A stretch of DNA of 64,000 nt, taken from assembly GCA_013398295.1 (NCBI GenBank), contig VZSF01001358.1, positions 120,939 to 184,938 on the forward strand, in the 5' to 3' direction. The notes beneath the pieces were generated by a model that did no database searches, was not told the origin of the DNA, and saw nothing but the letters and a program-made list of their open reading frames with translations. A program made the translations under genes and the position numbers. Each line of letters opens with the position of its first letter. Position 1 is the stretch's first letter. Positions 14,201 through 26,219 of this stretch are shown piece by piece. This stretch comes from Chionis minor. Taxonomy: Eukaryota > Chordata > Aves > Charadriiformes > Chionididae.

Positions 14201-16227
14201 CAATGTGGGTTCCTGTTGGCTATTTCAGAGCTACCCTAAGGAAGAGTTTTTGCTATATATTTAAAAAATGTTGTATTGAATATCAGCATTCAAAGATTGA
14301 ATAATACTTTATGATTTTAAAAATTATCCAGGTATTTATAGATACAGTTTGCTCAGTGTCCTCACAAACTTAAGTCACAGTATAAAACACTACCAATTGT
14401 GCTTCTATAGATTAAGATATAGTAGTACTGGAATCTAGTGCAGATAAGCGTATCAGAGTCTCATAATCAGGATATAAAAAAATAGGTGGGGAATGAAAGA
14501 TTGACTTTACACAGAAACTGGAAACACGTTATTAATCGGTTTAAGCTTCATTGTCATGCACAAAAATACAGTCCTTAAAAACTGATATTTGTCCCAAGTC
14601 AGTGTAAAATATTGCATTGATTGTTTTTTTTTTTTCTTGGAACATAATGGTTTGTGAAGCGTCAGTTCTTAAATGATGAAACACTTGTTTCAGTTTGATG
14701 ACAAAATCTGGCGGAGTTGCCTCTTTTGGGCACTTACCGAGCTGATGCCAGAGGATCCTTGCATTCGAGTGTTCTTCAGATACTGTCACTTCAGGCTCTG
14801 CCATCAGGACAGAGTCCAGGCGCTGCATCAGTGTTAGGCAGGGCCAGTACTTGCTGCTGCTGAGAATCTGCTTAGCGGTGTTGGAATGCAGAGGTGCCGT
14901 GCCGTCGTCTCTGCTCCGTAAGCTGCGTCTCTCTGAGCCCGCATGTCGTCTCCACAGAATTGCACTGCATCCTGCTGTCTAAAGCACGAGTGCTCGTCTT
15001 CATTGGGATGAACTGCACAGCTTTGCCGCTGGGAAAAGGAAGTGATACTTACAGGTTCTTGTCTTGTCACCCGATGGAAATTTGCTGTGCTGCAAGGAGG
15101 GGCTGGTGCAGATTAATTGTACTAGCAGGCTGCTTTTGTCGGGTGAGCATTCCTGATGGGCAGTGTTCACATCTGTGCAAGAAGCTGTCCCCACTAGCCT
15201 ATTTTTGTGGTTTGAGTTTTGAGGAGGGTGGTGGTGTCGGCTTTTCCTATCCGAACCCAGCATCAGAGTGAAAATAACGGAAAGTTCTAGGGGTTCGAAA
15301 TAAAAGTGGTCACTGGTAAACATGCATGTATAAAGTTGTTAACCTCATACAGAATAACAGATAATACAGATGGGTTTTCCTTTATTTATTTATTTAATCC
15401 AGACTCTTAGTGTTTATATTTTGAGTTTGAAACGTTTGTTTTAAGTAGACTTGGGTCACTTAATGTTAAGTGACTCCCTGCAGTGCTGTGTTGCCTGATG
15501 TGCACCTGGTATGGCCATTCCCTTTTTGTAGTACAGATTGGATAGATGGTGTTTCTTGCCCAGCAATACTCAGTTTTCAGGAATATAGTTTGAGGTTTAT
15601 CCAGAAGCATGAGGGTCATGGAGGATTGTAATTTAACCTGACCTGCGTGCGCCTCCTCCCTCCATGGTATGTAAAGCAGCTGGATTACAGCGCCCTCTGT
15701 CATTCATAAATATTGGTTGTTTACCGTAATCGTGAAGATCATGAAATGTGTGAGTGCGTAAGTATTTGAAGTGAGGTTTATTTCTAACTAAAAATAACAC
15801 AATTACTTGTAAAACAGGAGAAAGTAAGATTTTGAGTTGCAACTCAATTTGCATGTATCATTTCATGAGTCTTATCTTGTCAGATGGGGTCAAAACAGAT
15901 GCATTTTTTTAAAATGTCATATTTTATCCTGAGTCTGTTCAAAAAATGGTCATTGCATGTTACCAAATAGTAGAATGGCAACTGATTCCCTTCTTCGTTT
16001 CCGTTTTTACCAGGCCAGTTCTGACTCAGTTATGCCAAACTTAAGATTTGGATCTCCTTTTAAGTGGCTTTTAGTAAGTCATCATATGTGGGCAAAGACT
16101 ATTGAATCAAACATTTGTGGTATTATGATGAATTTGTAATTTTATGAATATTTCAACAGCTGTGGATTTTGATACAAAAAAGAGTGTATTGTTATATCAC
16201 TGGTTGAATCTGGGCTGGTGTTAAGAG

Positions 16228-16931
16228 TCATAGAATCATTATGGTTGGAAGAGACCTTTGAGATCCTGGAGTCCAACCATCAGCCCAGCACTGCCCAACC
16301 CACCCCTGACCCACGTCCCTCAGCACCACGTCTGCCTGGCTGGGGAACACCTCCAGGGACGGCGACTCCACCACTGCCCTGGGCAGCCTCTGCCAGCGCT
16401 TGACAACCCTTTCAATGAAAAACATTTTCCTAATCTCCAATCTAAACCTCCCCTGGTGCAATTTGGGGAGTTTGTTCTTGTCCTATTGCTTGTTACTTGG
16501 GAGAGGAGATAGACACCCACAAACTCACACCCCCTCGCTACAGCCTCAGGCAGTTGCAGGGAGCGAGAAGGTCTCCCCTCAGCCTCCTCTTCCCCAGGCG
16601 GAACAACCCCAGCTCCCTCAGCCGCTCCTCAGGAGACTTGTGCTCCAGACCCTCCCCAGCTCCGCTGCCCTTCTCTGGACACGCTCCAGCCCCACAATGT
16701 CTTTCTTGGCGTGAGGGGCCCAAAACTGGCGCCAGGATGCTGCTGGCCGCCTTGGCCGCCTGGGCACACGCTGGCTCACGTTCAGCGACTGTCAGACAAC
16801 CCCCCCACGTCCTTTTCTGCCGGGCAGCTCTCCAGCCGCTCTGCCCCCAGCCTGTAGCGCTGCCTGGGGTGGTTGTGACCCACGTGCAGGATCTGGCACG
16901 TGGCAGTGCTGAACTTCACATCCCTGGCCCG
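16228..16931 (-). mobile_element. CR1 LINE 3' fragment, minus strand, internal deletion
   Basis: Reading + strand from 16228 gives the reverse complement of a CR1 3' end, followed by the 3' part of ORF2. The family signature for the lists of phrases around the terminal 'tccaacc' block and the reverse complement of the 'RNFFLISNL'-type frame are both visible. Near 16727 the sequence skips part of the consensus and resumes in a more 5' ORF2 segment, so an internal deletion is likely. Open frames of up to 174 codons in this stretch are shadows of the element. Confidence 0.85.
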
Positions 16932-17340
16932 CTACAAAGCAGGTCAGCGAGTCCTGGGAGGAGACGAGTTGTGTCGGGTTTGGAGCATCACGCAGTGTGT
17001 GCCGTGCGCCTCAGGGCGTAACCCGCCTCATGCAGGGGGGCGGATGGACATGCCTTTGTAGCTGATGTGATACCTGCTACACGTAAACGAACCTTGCTGT
17101 TGATTTACTGAAAAAACTTTGATTGTGGCGGCTTTTTTCCCTGGAGAGTCTTATACAAAGTGCTTAAAGTAAATTTTTGGAAGTGACATAAAATTACAGT
17201 GAAGTTCTGCAAAACTTCAACTATTTCATGCTCAACTTGGCCTTTAAGGCTTGTGCGGTATTTGAGACACGTGCGGTGAATCTCATGAGTATATTAGCAC
17301 TTTCAGTTGAGTTTAAAAGCCGCAGGAGTCTCGCACATGA

Positions 17341-17680
17341 GTAGCAGGCTGCGTGGGGGAAGGTCTGCGAGCAGAGCGGGGACGTCACCACCCTGCGGCC
17401 ACCCCCGCGCCCGTCGCCCGTCGGGGGTCACCGCACCCCGCCTCTGCCCGCTCGCTGCCGGCTCGCCGAGCGCTTGGCCAGGGGCGGCGTGGGGTGTGGG
17501 GTGTGCATCTCCTCGGCACCGCGCGGCCTTACACCCGCTGCGCTCTGGTTGTGTGGCCTTCGTGGCCGGGCGGTGCGGAGCCGCTGGGGCCACACAGTGT
17601 CCCTCGCCCCTGCAGCGCCCGGCACTGCCCCCGCCCGCTGTGCCCCGGCCTTCCTGCACTCTGCCCGCCCTGAAGGAGAA
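17341..17680. promoter_or_regulatory. CpG island, candidate alternative promoter
   Basis: By hand count there are more than 30 CpG dinucleotides in about 300 bases, and G+C is around 70%. That puts the observed/expected CpG ratio near the value for a real island and far above the flanks. It lies about 4.0 kb upstream of the first BAZ2B coding exon and just downstream of a minus-strand CR1 copy. No TATA box is evident, as is usual for CpG-island promoters. ORFs of 79-176 codons on both strands here are expected in such GC-rich DNA. Promoter activity is inference only; a decayed GC-rich repeat is the alternative. Confidence 0.45.
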
Positions 17681-20600
17681 GGGTTGGATGGTAAAAAGTA
17701 CTTCATGAAATGAAGCCGTGTTGCAGATTCGTTGTGAGCTCTGCTGAGCCGGGGCTGTGTGCTCCGAGGGACCCTGGGGTGCCCCTGCTCGTCCTCGGCG
17801 GCCGAGAGACTTGGGCCCTCCCGCGGCTGTCACATGCGGTTACACGTTCCGCCTTGGCATGGTGTAAGACTGAAGTATATTTTTACCCCTGCACTTTCAC
17901 CTTCTTTTTTTGCTGTGTTAGAGGTAACAATTGAAATCCCGAAGCAATACATGGGAGTGTGGAGGTTAAACTGGAAGTTGGAGGTGAGTCTACTGCTTAG
18001 ATTTCTTTCAAGACACGCTTTATAGTATTCACACATCCTAAATAAAATTGTCAGGATACTGTTATATCCATGACAATATCTCATGAAGGGAGTTAGTAGT
18101 TAATACCTGTTTAAGAGTAATAATTTTTTTTTTCTCTCCTATATTAGTATACATTTCAGCAAAGGTTTTGAGCATGGAATTGCTAGGTAATTCAAAGAAA
18201 TTTCACCTTGTTGAATGTGAAAATGATTATTGTTTCCTCTAGTAAACCTTTACCTAATTTTAGCGTTCCTATTTTTATTAAACGTTAGTGATTTTTTTTC
18301 CAGAAAAGACAACACTTTCCTTGTATAAAGCTGCACGTACTTCCCTTCTTTGCTTCTTTTTAGTGAGTGATCACTTTCTGTTTTCACTGTGTTCAGTTGC
18401 ATTTATTACTATTATTCACCATGGAAAATTCTTGGAAAATAACTGGAGTTTCAAGCAAAATATTGAGAGGAAGTAACACAAATCCCTACACCTGGAACAT
18501 AAAAGGTTAGGGGTTTTTTTCCCTAATTTTACATACTCAATTTCCCTTTTACAAATACGAGAGTTTTAAAAGCAATCATGCAAGTTCATCATAAATATTG
18601 ACTGGCAAAATACAGTAAAATGGAAAAAATGTCTAATTTATACTTGAGGTTAAAACCAATATGGATGTGTTGTGACTGGTATAGACTTTTTTAGTCACAG
18701 AATGCATTAGGTCTACAGTGTAATTATTGCTGATCCTGACTAATGACTGTTTCGGGGATTATCTCTTTTGGAGTCAACCATCTGCTGTGGTTAGAGTAAT
18801 TAACTAAACATAATTAAAGGTAGACTTAGTTTGAAAGCAAAAGTATGTCTGTCTCTAGGAAAAGAATATAATTTCTTCAGTTCAAAATCATTCAGAAATA
18901 CTAATATCCCAGTTTTCTATTAATGACTTTAAACAAGCAGCTGAATTAAAGGTTGAAAATGCCTGTATGCACACATGCTTTCTCTCTTTTACTTGCCAGG
19001 GTCGGGGGGAGGAGGGGAACCTTAAAAGGGCAGTTTATTACTATTCTCCCAGTTTTGATTTGATGCTGTATTACCAATTCAAACAGATGGCTTACGTTGG
19101 TTAAAAGCTTTCAAGTATAGCTAAATTTACATTTTTGTACTAAAGTATTGATTTACCAAGGATATCTTCTCATTTATGACACAAATGCAGATTGCTTGTA
19201 GGTAGGTCTTGACTGTGCTTATTTATAAAATATATTAGATGGCTAAGACTTATTTTAATGATGTATTATTACACACAATGGGACAGCAAATTTTCGTAGA
19301 AATTGGAGAGTTCTGGATGTTTTTGTTAGGACACATAAGTAAAATGGAAAGTTTAATCCCTGAGTTTTGAATGCAGTGCATTAAAGTTTAGAAATACCTT
19401 CCCTTTTACAAGTGATTACTGTAATAATACCATTATAATGAGTTTCTGATTTCCCTTATGTGATGTGTATATACGGTAAATTCACTGTGGCCATACTTAG
19501 AACAATGAATACCAAAATACAATAAAACCGTAAGTTTTTGTACAGGGGCTGCCTGTTGGCCTCGCCTAAGTTCAGTCATTCATCGTGTCTAAAAAACGTG
19601 GTTTGGTTTATTCAGTTATGTCTATTGATCTCTATATATACACTAAAGACAGTAAATTTTTTGTAACATGAAATAATGCATGTGTTTGCAAATACTATAG
19701 ACTTAAATCTGTAGATAAAGACTTAAGTCATAATCCCTTATGCAAGGGAATGCTATAAATTATTATCCTTAGGAATATTTATAAAAATTAACGGATATAA
19801 TATAATATTTGAAGTCTACAGTTTATGCAGTATTTTTCAATTGCCTGCTTCCACTGAGTAGCAGTTTAGCTGAATTATATTCACAGATTACTAAAAGTCA
19901 ATGATGTCGATAAAAAATGTTTAATTGGAGAAAAGTATGTATTTATGAGTCCTGAATTAAAAATTTAACATGTTTAATAATATTTTTCCTTGACAAAATC
20001 TCTGAAGGAAATAGTTTTTGTGATTTCTACTATTATTCTTAAAGAAAAGTTCATAGCTCTTTTATTCAGCACAGTAGTAGATACTTTTTTGTGCCATATC
20101 AGTACCAACAGTAAGTAGTTGACACTTCTGGTTTGATAGAAAAAAGTTAATTGTCTTCTGCATGCATGAAAATGATATGTGTTGGATTGGGCTTTAAAGA
20201 ATAAAAGCAGTAAGTCTGTTCGGTGCTGTTCACGTGTTCTCTGCAGAGTGGTGGTTTGCGCTTTGTGTAAAGAGTGGGCAGTTCTATACGATATACTGTA
20301 GTACCTTGGTTAGCAGAATTATGACTTTGGGGAAAGTAGTATGTTTTGTTTTGCAAGCTGTCAAAAGTCTAGAGACTTTATCAGGTACTTAAATATTACC
20401 ACATATAAAAACTAATAGTGATAAGGAATTAATGATTTAGTTAAGGTGGGCACAGTGCTTCTTCCAGATATTTTGTGTGTTTCTCCGTGACTTTTGCTTT
20501 TGTATTTCCTTTGGCTTTTTAAGATTAATTTTTACTGGCTGAGAGAAGCTGAGGGTACTGCATCATTCTAGAGAAGTAGATAACCGCTTTTACGCTGGCT

Positions 20601-20759
20601 TTCCACGTGAGTGTTTGGGAAGTCACTGTTTAATGTCACTTTGGATCAGAAGTACAATTTAGTGCATCAGTTTTCAAAACGGATTAAAATAGAATTTGGA
20701 AAGGTGTGTGTCTCTTGTGCGCTTGGCATTCTGTTTTACAAAGACGGGGAGTGAGATTT

Positions 20760-21480
20760 TACAGCAGTTCTTGTCCTAGGCTTAGCACTTGGCCTCGCAC
20801 CTTTCAGCGGTAGCTCTGGGAAAGGGTGTTGCTCTGCAGCTGGAGGAGACTCTGGGACAGGAACCGGTTCCCCGGGAGTTTCCCTGGTCCAAGTCAGCCG
20901 TGCCTGGTCTCCTCGCTTTTGTAATAATAAAGGGATTCTGAAAAGGTTTCTTCCCTGCCTGGTTTCTGTCCTTACCCTGACTCACCATCAACTGCAGTTC
21001 TGCAGACTGAGTCAGACGGTCTTTTGGCTCTGCTGCCACTATGCTTTGACATTATTTGCTTCGCTGCCATTTTTTTAGTCTTTGAGAAACTACTTCTGAA
21101 CAAATTCAGCTGAGGGTGACACAGACAGTGCTTTTCCCGACCCTGGCACAGTCCCGCAGGATATGAACACTGTGCTGGTCACAGGGTCCAGACAAAACCA
21201 AGGGATCTGTCAGGCCCGGGGTCCATCCGGGCATCCGACGAGCAGTGGCAGAAGATAGGAGCTGATGCAGGCTCCGGTGTGAGACATGGGATCTCGCCCG
21301 GAGGCGTGGACACAGACTAGGCTGCGGAGCTGTGACCTGACTCGGCAAGAGTTGAAGGTGCCAACCTGAGCCAAAATGGAGCTCCTGAGCAGAGGCTGTG
21401 GGTGGTGGTCCCAGCTGAGGCTGGTGGTGTTCAAGTGTAATTGTGAGGTAGCTCTCGACAGCGCTGCCTAACTCCCGCCC
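20760..21480. other. Unexplained moderately GC-rich segment upstream of coding exon 1
   Basis: The segment is richer in G+C than the surrounding intron and carries open frames of 74-85 codons on the minus strand. It ends about 200 bases before the first coding exon's acceptor. The 20920-20960 part contains a polyadenylation-like AATAAA with flanking sequence reminiscent of LTRs, but I cannot name a family. It might be an old LTR remnant or contain an untranslated exon. Confidence 0.3.
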
Positions 21481-21675
21481 TGCTGCAGGTGTGCTGGGTT
21501 CCCCTGATGGCTGAGTGTTGTTTGTGGGATGTACCTCCCTTGTGAAGGTCTGGTAGGAGCTACTCGAGAATTAAGTGCAGATCCTGAGACACAGGCAGCA
21601 CAGATACTTCTGTAGTCCCCTTATGACTTCGTTTCCTGCTGTTGAAGACAGACTTTTATCTTCTCTCTTACAGAT

Positions 21676-21829
21676 ATGGAGTCTGGAGAGCGGTTAACGT
21701 CATCATCAGTCTCTTCTACTGCAGCTGTTTCCACTCCAGTGTCTTCTACACCGTCTGTAGCTTCAGCAGTATCGAAAGGTGGCCTTTCCGCTGGAGCTGC
21801 GACGCTGAGTTCCACCATCAACACATGCG
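21676..21829 (+). CDS. BAZ2B: BAZ2B coding exon 1 (start codon)
   Basis: This exon encodes residues 1-51 of the bromodomain adjacent to zinc finger domain 2B protein, a chromatin reader that partners ISWI ATPases in the nucleus. The translation starts MESGERLTSSSVSS and is Ser/Thr/Ala-rich, matching the remembered vertebrate BAZ2B N-terminus including the SKGGLS segment. The acceptor AG is at 21672-21673 after a pyrimidine-rich tract, so the exon has only two untranslated bases before the ATG. Position +4 is G and position -3 comes from an upstream exon. The donor GT is at 21830 and the exon ends in phase 1 after TINTC. The segment is predicted disordered and has no enzymatic motif. Confidence 0.93.
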
Positions 21830-22235
21830 GTAAAAATGACTCAATTATATATTGCAGTGTGAATTTTAGTGTTTGTCAACACTTGCAATTATTATTACAA
21901 GTCAAATATAAGGATGTGCAGATGCATCAAAGAAAAATGTTTTGATTTGGTTTTTTTGCTGACATTCTTATCATGTGAATACATTTTACATAATACTTGT
22001 TTATTGAAGGAATTAAACTAATTTAAAGTTGCCTATTTCAAACGTGAAAGAAATTTTCCATTTGCAAAGCTGCCTTGGAAGCGAGGATCAAATTAAGGCT
22101 TGATTTAGCAAACTCTGTGCTACTTTGAGATTAATATCAGATAATCAACTTCTTGGAGATACATCATGTTCTCAGCATTCAAGCCCAACCTCTACAGTGT
22201 TTTTATATCTGGAGGAACACATTTGGTCTGATGGA

Positions 22236-22668
22236 ACTGTGACAGCATGACGGGATGGATAGATGAGGGGAGGGCAGGGAATGTTGTCTACCTTGACTGC
22301 AGCAAGGCTTTTGACACCGTCTCCCACAGCATCCTCGTGGACGAGCATAGGAAGTGTGGGTCAGATGGATGGGCAGTGGGGTGGATCGAAAACTGGCAGC
22401 AGGCAGAGCTCAGAGGGGTGTGATCAGTGGGGCAGGGTCTAGCTGGAGGCCTGTGACCAGTGGTGTTCCCCAGGGCTCGGTGCTGGGTCCAGTCCTGTTC
22501 CCTGTATCCGTCGATGACCTGGGTGAAGGGATGGAGTGCACCCTCAGCCAGTTTGTTGGTGACACCAAGCTGGGAGGGGTGGCTGACACCCTGGAAGGCC
22601 GAGCTGCCGTTCAGCGTGACCTGGACAGGCTGGAGAGTTGGGCAGGGAGAAACCGTATGAAGTTCTTC
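22236..22668 (+). mobile_element. CR1 LINE ORF2 (reverse transcriptase) fragment
   Basis: The translation contains reverse-transcriptase blocks typical of CR1: a YLDCSKAFDTVSH-like segment carrying the conserved Asp/Phe/Asp motif region, then [11 protein letters not shown], then a degenerate FVGDTKLGG in place of the catalytic FADDTK. The second catalytic Asp pair is therefore altered to Gly-Asp, and frames shift between blocks. The piece has no CR1 3' end and is a dead internal fragment. Confidence 0.9.
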
Positions 22669-25603
22669 CCTGCTGTTTCTTTCTTCACTTTTTAGAATGG
22701 ATCATATACATTCTTTTTGTTAGCTTAAGTGCTACTCATTCTTACACAGTAAATAGGAAGGTTTTCAGCTTAAATTCACGGTAATCTACTACTTTCTGAA
22801 CAGGCTTGGTTCTTGCAGTAGAATCAGCAAGTGTGTGTTCTCCAAACTGAAAAACTCTTCTGCCCTGGTACTATAGAACCGATAGGTTCAGAGTGCCCTA
22901 CTACAGCCTGAATTTGTTCATTTGCAGCTTCCTTGGAAAGAAAAATAGAAAGCAGAATGTCTATCTACCTAGAATTGTGTCTCAGCTATCTATTTTCATT
23001 ACTTAAAATCAGTCAGAAAAGTTCTTAACTAAAACTGGTCCAGAATGAATAGCAGCATGTGTATTTCTCAGCACCCCACAACAAATTCAGCTCCAAAAGA
23101 CTTTTGTGTCTGTGTTCATTAACCCATACCATTTGAAATGGTTCTCTGTGGTGATTCCCAGAATGTAGTAGGAGTTAATTTACATATGGCTATAAATATC
23201 CAGTCCCAAACTGAGGATTTAAGTGACTCGTTTACCTCTCCTTGCTGCCTTTGCTTTGTAGATATTACAGCGTGCAATTTTGGGTCTTCTGTGACATTGT
23301 GTGTATATATAGGATATATATTTGGGTCTATCAAAATAAGTCTAAATAAGACTAAATAAGACTAAAGCAGAGGAATAATGTATTAAAGATACTAAACTTC
23401 CAGTTTCTTTCTTCATTAGAAAATTCAGGTAGTCTTTGTCTTAAGTAGTTTTAAAAATTTTATTCTCAACTTTTATTTAAAAAATAAGTTTCATTTCTGT
23501 CTGATAGCTAATAAAGACTGATCTATTTTTCAAGGTTATTGAAGAACATAAAAGCAAAAATAGGGAGGAGTAATAGGGGGGAGTACTTTAATAGGCATAA
23601 CTCAAATACTTCCATGTTTTAAAATTTCGTCTCATCTAATATTTGCTATGAGGCATACACAGATGAGTGAACAATTTTGAGTATTATTCGGACGTGGAAC
23701 TTTACGTTTATTTGCAAGGAATGGACTTATTAGAAACAACATGGAAAGGAAACCAATTTCAGTGCATGGCTTTTTGGATGTTAGAGACTAAAGGGAGCTG
23801 TTGTATCTGAGCACCTGGATAATTTCATTTAAAATCACGTCAGGCATCCAGTAGTTCTTATATTAAAGCAAGCCTCCTTGAGAATTTCCATGTGATTGAT
23901 ACTTTTTAAAATATGGCTTATTAGGTCAGCGCTCTGTGTATGTTCCTTCTATTCTTACTCCTCGAAGTTTACTCCTCAAACTCCCCATCTGCAGTATTTG
24001 TGCCTAAACTATGTATCAGCATTCTCAGTAGAGTGCAATTTTGTTAATTCCTTTTAAAAATTACATTTTTTTAGAAGATTAGTCCAAGACTAGCTTCTTC
24101 TACCTTCGATTTATGAAGGAAAGTTAAAGATGGAGTCCTTGCAATTGCATTCATGTTTGTTACCCCTGTACTTGCTTCTGGGAGAGCATATTCAGAGTTT
24201 ATTAAAATACTAATTTTGGGGGGTTTTTGAAGTGCTTTAATGAGATAGCGAGTGCATTTCTCTTAATTTAAATTTACAGATTTTTTTTGACATTTCTCTA
24301 CTCAGATGAGGGTATTTGTGTTTTAAACCAACAGTAAGAGTGGATAATTGTTACTTACATATATACAAACCATTTCCAGCCTTTTCCACGCTTTTCAGCT
24401 TTTTACACTAAGGAACATACCAGTACTATGAAATCATGCATACAAGTAGTTTGGAGTCGTGCATACAAGGAGTTTGGAAGACTATAGTGTTGGGAGGCAT
24501 GTAGAAGGCAAACTTTGCTAGCACTGTAATGGTTAAAGAACAACACAGAAAGGAGGAAAATACACAGTAATTTCTGTCACCCTAAGCAGTTCTCTAGATT
24601 TGCTGTGTACGTTGGAATGCCCTTAGTGTTGTTAGAAATACCACGTTATTTTTGTATTTCTGCTGGTTGGTGCATTGATACTTTGTCTTTTGAGGCATTA
24701 TTTAACTATTTATTCCTTTTTAGCGCTTTTGAAAAGCTTATATTGCACCATGAAGTTCATTAATATTAACAAAGGCATTCAAAGTTGTCATTCCTTGTTA
24801 CTAAGAGACCAGCATTGTTGAAATGTATGTTGCCCTTTGGAGTAATGCTTTCAATCATTTATCTGTGTAGTGGTTAGTAGAATTTCAAAAGCTGTGCTCA
24901 AAAATATTTAACCTATTTGAAGTAAGGCAAGAATGCTACAGAGTGCAGTTTAATAAGAAATTTTGCTATGCAGAGTGTATCTACAGTAAGTTAATAACTC
25001 GAGCAAAAGCTAAAATAGGAAAATTAAGGAAATACTAGAATTAATTTGCTAGACAGGCTGGTAATGTTTTCATTGAATAAGAAATAGAAAAAATGTCATT
25101 ACATTTCAGTTTATTGTTTGAAGACTTTACTTCCATTTTTCCTTTATGTTTTAATTTCTGCCTTGTTTCTAAATGCATATTTAAAATTGATGGTGTCGCT
25201 TTTCTGGACACATTAGATAATTGCTTAGGTAGCACACAATGTATTTTTTTAAAAGGCCATAATAATGTACAGTGTAGTATAAAGTCCCCTACTCTTTTCT
25301 GTGTGTGATGAGGAAAGCTGATAACAAGCTCAAAGGATATTTTAACAAGACCTGTCTTCACAGTATTATGAAACATGGCGATGCATTGCTGCTCATCAGC
25401 ATCACTAAGGACCACCACTGTGGTCTGACAGAGAGAAGCAAGGGTTGTTACTGACGTTTTTTAAGAAAAAAAACCCCAAACCCCAAAAAACCCACAAAAA
25501 GAGTATTGTGGTGTTTTCTAGTCTAACTGCATAGCAAATGGTAACTAACATTTAGTATGACTAGATGACTATGGACATCAGTTGTATATTAAGGTACATA
25601 AAT

Positions 25604-25870
25604 AGGACAAGAGGGAATGGCCTCAAGGTGCACCGGGCGAGGCTTAGATTGGATATTAGGAAAAACTTCTTCACGAGGAGGGTTGTCAAGCATTGGAACA
25701 GGCTGCCCAGGGGAGTGGTGGAATCGCTGTCCCTGGAGGTATGTAAGAGACAGGTAGATGTGGTTCTGAGGGACATGGGTTACGGGTGGTTTTGGCAGTG
25801 CTGGGTTTATGGTTGGACCTGATGGTCTTAAAGGTCTCTTCCAACCTAGGCGATTCTATGGTTCTATTCT
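25604..25870 (+). mobile_element. CR1 LINE 3' end fragment
   Basis: 5'-truncated CR1. It starts at the conserved C-terminal ORF2 segment ([20 protein letters not shown] in translation) and runs through the short 3' UTR to the terminal ATTCTATGGTTCTATTCT repeats. Strong 5' truncation with an intact 3' terminus is the normal outcome of CR1 target-primed insertion. Orientation is the same as BAZ2B. Confidence 0.92.
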
Positions 25871-26219
25871 AAATGAGGTTTGGGTGGTTGGGTTTTTTTA
25901 TGTGATAATTTACTAACTGAAGTTATACACATTTGAACTAAGTTCAGCAAACATAGAACTGAAATAGTGTATTTAAATTTAGGCTGAAAGTATAAAGGAA
26001 TACTGTACACATCACCTGGAATAGTTAGGGTCAGTGAAATAAAGTGTAAATGCATTCTTGTCTTGGAGGAGGAAAAAAAAAAAAGGCACCTGGACCAGAA
26101 ATTTGAAATCAATTAGAGGAATTTCCCTGCAATGTGTTCCCCCCCATTTCTGGGGAGGAATACGGAGAAATTGTCCAAGCAGACATGGGACACGTTGGGA
26201 AAGCATAAGCCCAGATAGA

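Larger units (their letters stand above)
1..21673. other. Non-coding region upstream of the first BAZ2B coding exon
   Basis: No credible protein-coding exon is visible in this stretch. Open frames are short, overlap on both strands and cluster in GC-rich patches or inside repeats. Because the first coding exon starts immediately after a splice acceptor, this region should contain at least one untranslated BAZ2B exon or be a 5'-UTR intron, but I could not identify one by eye. Recognisable contents are the duplicated block and gap at 533-2204, GC-rich patches at about 4010-4440, 6620-6860 and 11040-11280, CR1 fragments at about 9035-9310 and 16228-16931, the CpG island at 17341-17680, and a moderately GC-rich unexplained stretch at about 20760-21480. 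The rest is AT-rich sequence in which I see nothing. Confidence 0.6.

Noticed and set aside
16497..17021. 174-codon + strand frame
   Set aside because: Lies mostly inside a minus-strand CR1 fragment.
17303..17833. 176-codon minus-strand and 133-codon plus-strand frames
   Set aside because: Located in the CpG island, where stop codons are rare by composition; no recognisable similarity or exon boundaries.
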